This document shows, piece by piece, positions 63,244-64,000 of a stretch of 64,000 bases of DNA. The DNA comes from CATOSP01 sp034422355. Its GTDB lineage: Bacteria; Chloroflexota; Dehalococcoidia; Lucifugimonadales; UBA3495. A program made the position numbers and the translations under genes. The notes beneath the pieces were generated by a model. The model did not search any database and was not told the DNA's origin. It saw only the letters and a program-made list of their open reading frames with translations. The DNA is taken from NCBI GenBank assembly GCA_034422355.1, contig DAOUJS010000194.1:1-64000 (forward strand), written 5' to 3'. Numbering within the stretch: position 1 is the first letter of the stretch; each line of letters starts with the position of its first letter.

Positions 63244-64000
63244 TTAGTCTTCCTCGTTGTCCTTCTTGAGGGGGATCACGCCGGGGAGCCACCACTTCTC
63301 CCAGCTTTCATCCACCTTTTCCTGGAAGTGCTTGATGTCCTCGGGGGTCAGGTGGGCAAAGCGTCCCTGGCGCAGCAGGTAGTCCTCGATGGGCTTCCGC
63401 TTGCGTATGCCCCTGGCAATGGCGCGGGACGGGCCGTTGAGTATCAACTCGCCGTCGATGATCTCGTACTGGACCCAGAGACCAGTCTCGATGGCCAGCA
63501 TTCCCAACTCGTGGGAGAACTTGGGGTCGTAGTCCCAACCCTTGGGGCAAGGGTCGATGCTGTGGATGAAGGTGGGGCCGCCGATGGTCAAAGCGCGGCG
63601 GATCTTGTTGTTGAAGTCGAGGCCGTAGGAGCCGCAGGCAGTGGCCACGTAGCGGCAGTCCGGGTGGCCGGTGGCCAGCATCGGGGCCATGTTCTTCTTC
63701 CACCGCTTGTTCATTATCCGGTGTTCTTTGCCCGGAGGGCTGAAGGTCGAGTTCGCGCCCCAGGGAGACGCACCGGAGACCTGGATGTCCGTGTTGGCGT
63801 AGGACTCGTTGTCGTAGCAGAGGATCAGCAGGTTGTACTCATCATGCTGGAGGGCCGCAGAGATCGCCGACAGGCCCATGTCCACCCCGCCGCCGTCGCC
63901 GCAGAAGGCGATGACGTTGATGGGTTCCTGCTTCATCTTGCCCTTGCGCATCATCGAGGCCAAGCCCGCGGCAGTGCCCGTGGCCGCGGAGCCGGAGGAA
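63244..64000 (-). CDS. porB: 2-oxoacid:ferredoxin oxidoreductase beta (TPP) subunit, N-terminus cut by window edge
   Basis: The frame stays open to base 64000, so the visible 251 codons lack the true start. CGDGGGVDMGLSAISAALQH and CYDNESYANT are the Mg-TPP-binding motifs of the beta subunit of pyruvate or related 2-oxoacid:ferredoxin oxidoreductases, and VATACGSYGLDFNNKIRRAL and IDPCPKGW are conserved family segments. With its partner subunits, expected upstream outside the window, it would decarboxylate a 2-oxoacid to acyl-CoA with reduction of ferredoxin. The substrate (pyruvate, isovalerate or other) cannot be told. Confidence 0.88.
   Translation of the reverse strand, partial: SSGSAATGTAAGLASMMRKGKMKQEPINVIAFCGDGGGVDMGLSAISAALQHDEYNLLILCYDNESYANTDIQVSGASPWGANSTFSPPGKEHRIMNKRWKKNMAPMLATGHPDCRYVATACGSYGLDFNNKIRRALTIGGPTFIHSIDPCPKGWDYDPKFSHELGMLAIETGLWVQYEIIDGELILNGPSRAIARGIRKRKPIEDYLLRQGRFAHLTPEDIKHFQEKVDESWEKWWLPGVIPLKKDNEED

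Overview
This window looks like one contig from an uncultured, high-GC bacterium, most probably a Chloroflexota member of the SAR202/Dehalococcoidia type. That placement is inferred from gene content: four luciferase-like flavin oxidoreductases, three MFS carriers plus an MFS_3-type carrier, type III CoA transferases, an amidohydrolase, an HpaB-type hydroxylase, 2-oxoacid:ferredoxin oxidoreductase, and large secreted FnIII/Calx-beta/Ig repeat proteins. No rRNA or universal marker gene is present, so the assignment is not proven. Both window ends cut genes: the giant surface protein on the left and the TPP subunit of a ferredoxin oxidoreductase on the right.

Layout. 1-5.9 kb: C-terminal part of a giant secreted repeat protein. 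6.2-9.8 kb: minus-strand catabolic operon (glyoxalase-fold enzyme, alpha/beta hydrolase, cupin, SDR, aldo/keto reductase). 10.1-16.5 kb: accessory island with hsdM-hsdS, a SEC-C protein, a lone antitoxin-like gene, a DUF4258-type toxin-antitoxin pair, and a tandemly duplicated vapBC locus in which one vapC is reduced to a stub; it ends near a tRNA-Leu(CAA). 17.1-19.9 kb: MFS carrier, duplicated dimeric-barrel protein, HEPN/PaREP1-like protein. 20.4-24.8 kb: a lipoprotein equivalent to a protease prodomain, followed by a multidomain subtilase. 25.0-31.1 kb: minus-strand set of a DNA methyltransferase, three flavin oxidoreductases and an amidohydrolase. 31.3-35.4 kb: TPP enzyme, MFS carrier and NMT1-like substrate-binding protein.

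35.4-44.0 kb is a second accessory, defence-like island. It holds a zinc-finger SF2 helicase between two direct copies of a 43-bp repeat, a GxxExxY nuclease-like gene inside a 452-bp unit with perfect 15-bp inverted ends, two tandem HEPN genes, hicAB, and an unrecognised two-gene operon. That operon pairs a tail-anchored coiled-coil protein with a tandem PD-(D/E)XK-like, glycine-zipper protein. I consider this operon and the repeat-bounded helicase/GxxExxY unit the best candidates for an undescribed system.

44.1-64 kb: BNR propeller protein, flavin oxidoreductase, MFS carrier, thiol-redox pair, ABM monooxygenase, PLP aminomutase, MFS_3 carrier, then a plus-strand acyl-CoA module (two CoA transferases around a retropepsin-like gene, enoyl-CoA hydratase, acyl-CoA synthetase), a TPR protein overlapping a TenA-like gene, an FMN alpha-hydroxy-acid oxidase and the ferredoxin oxidoreductase subunit. 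The catabolic genes suggest scavenging of diverse organic acids, aromatics and esters.
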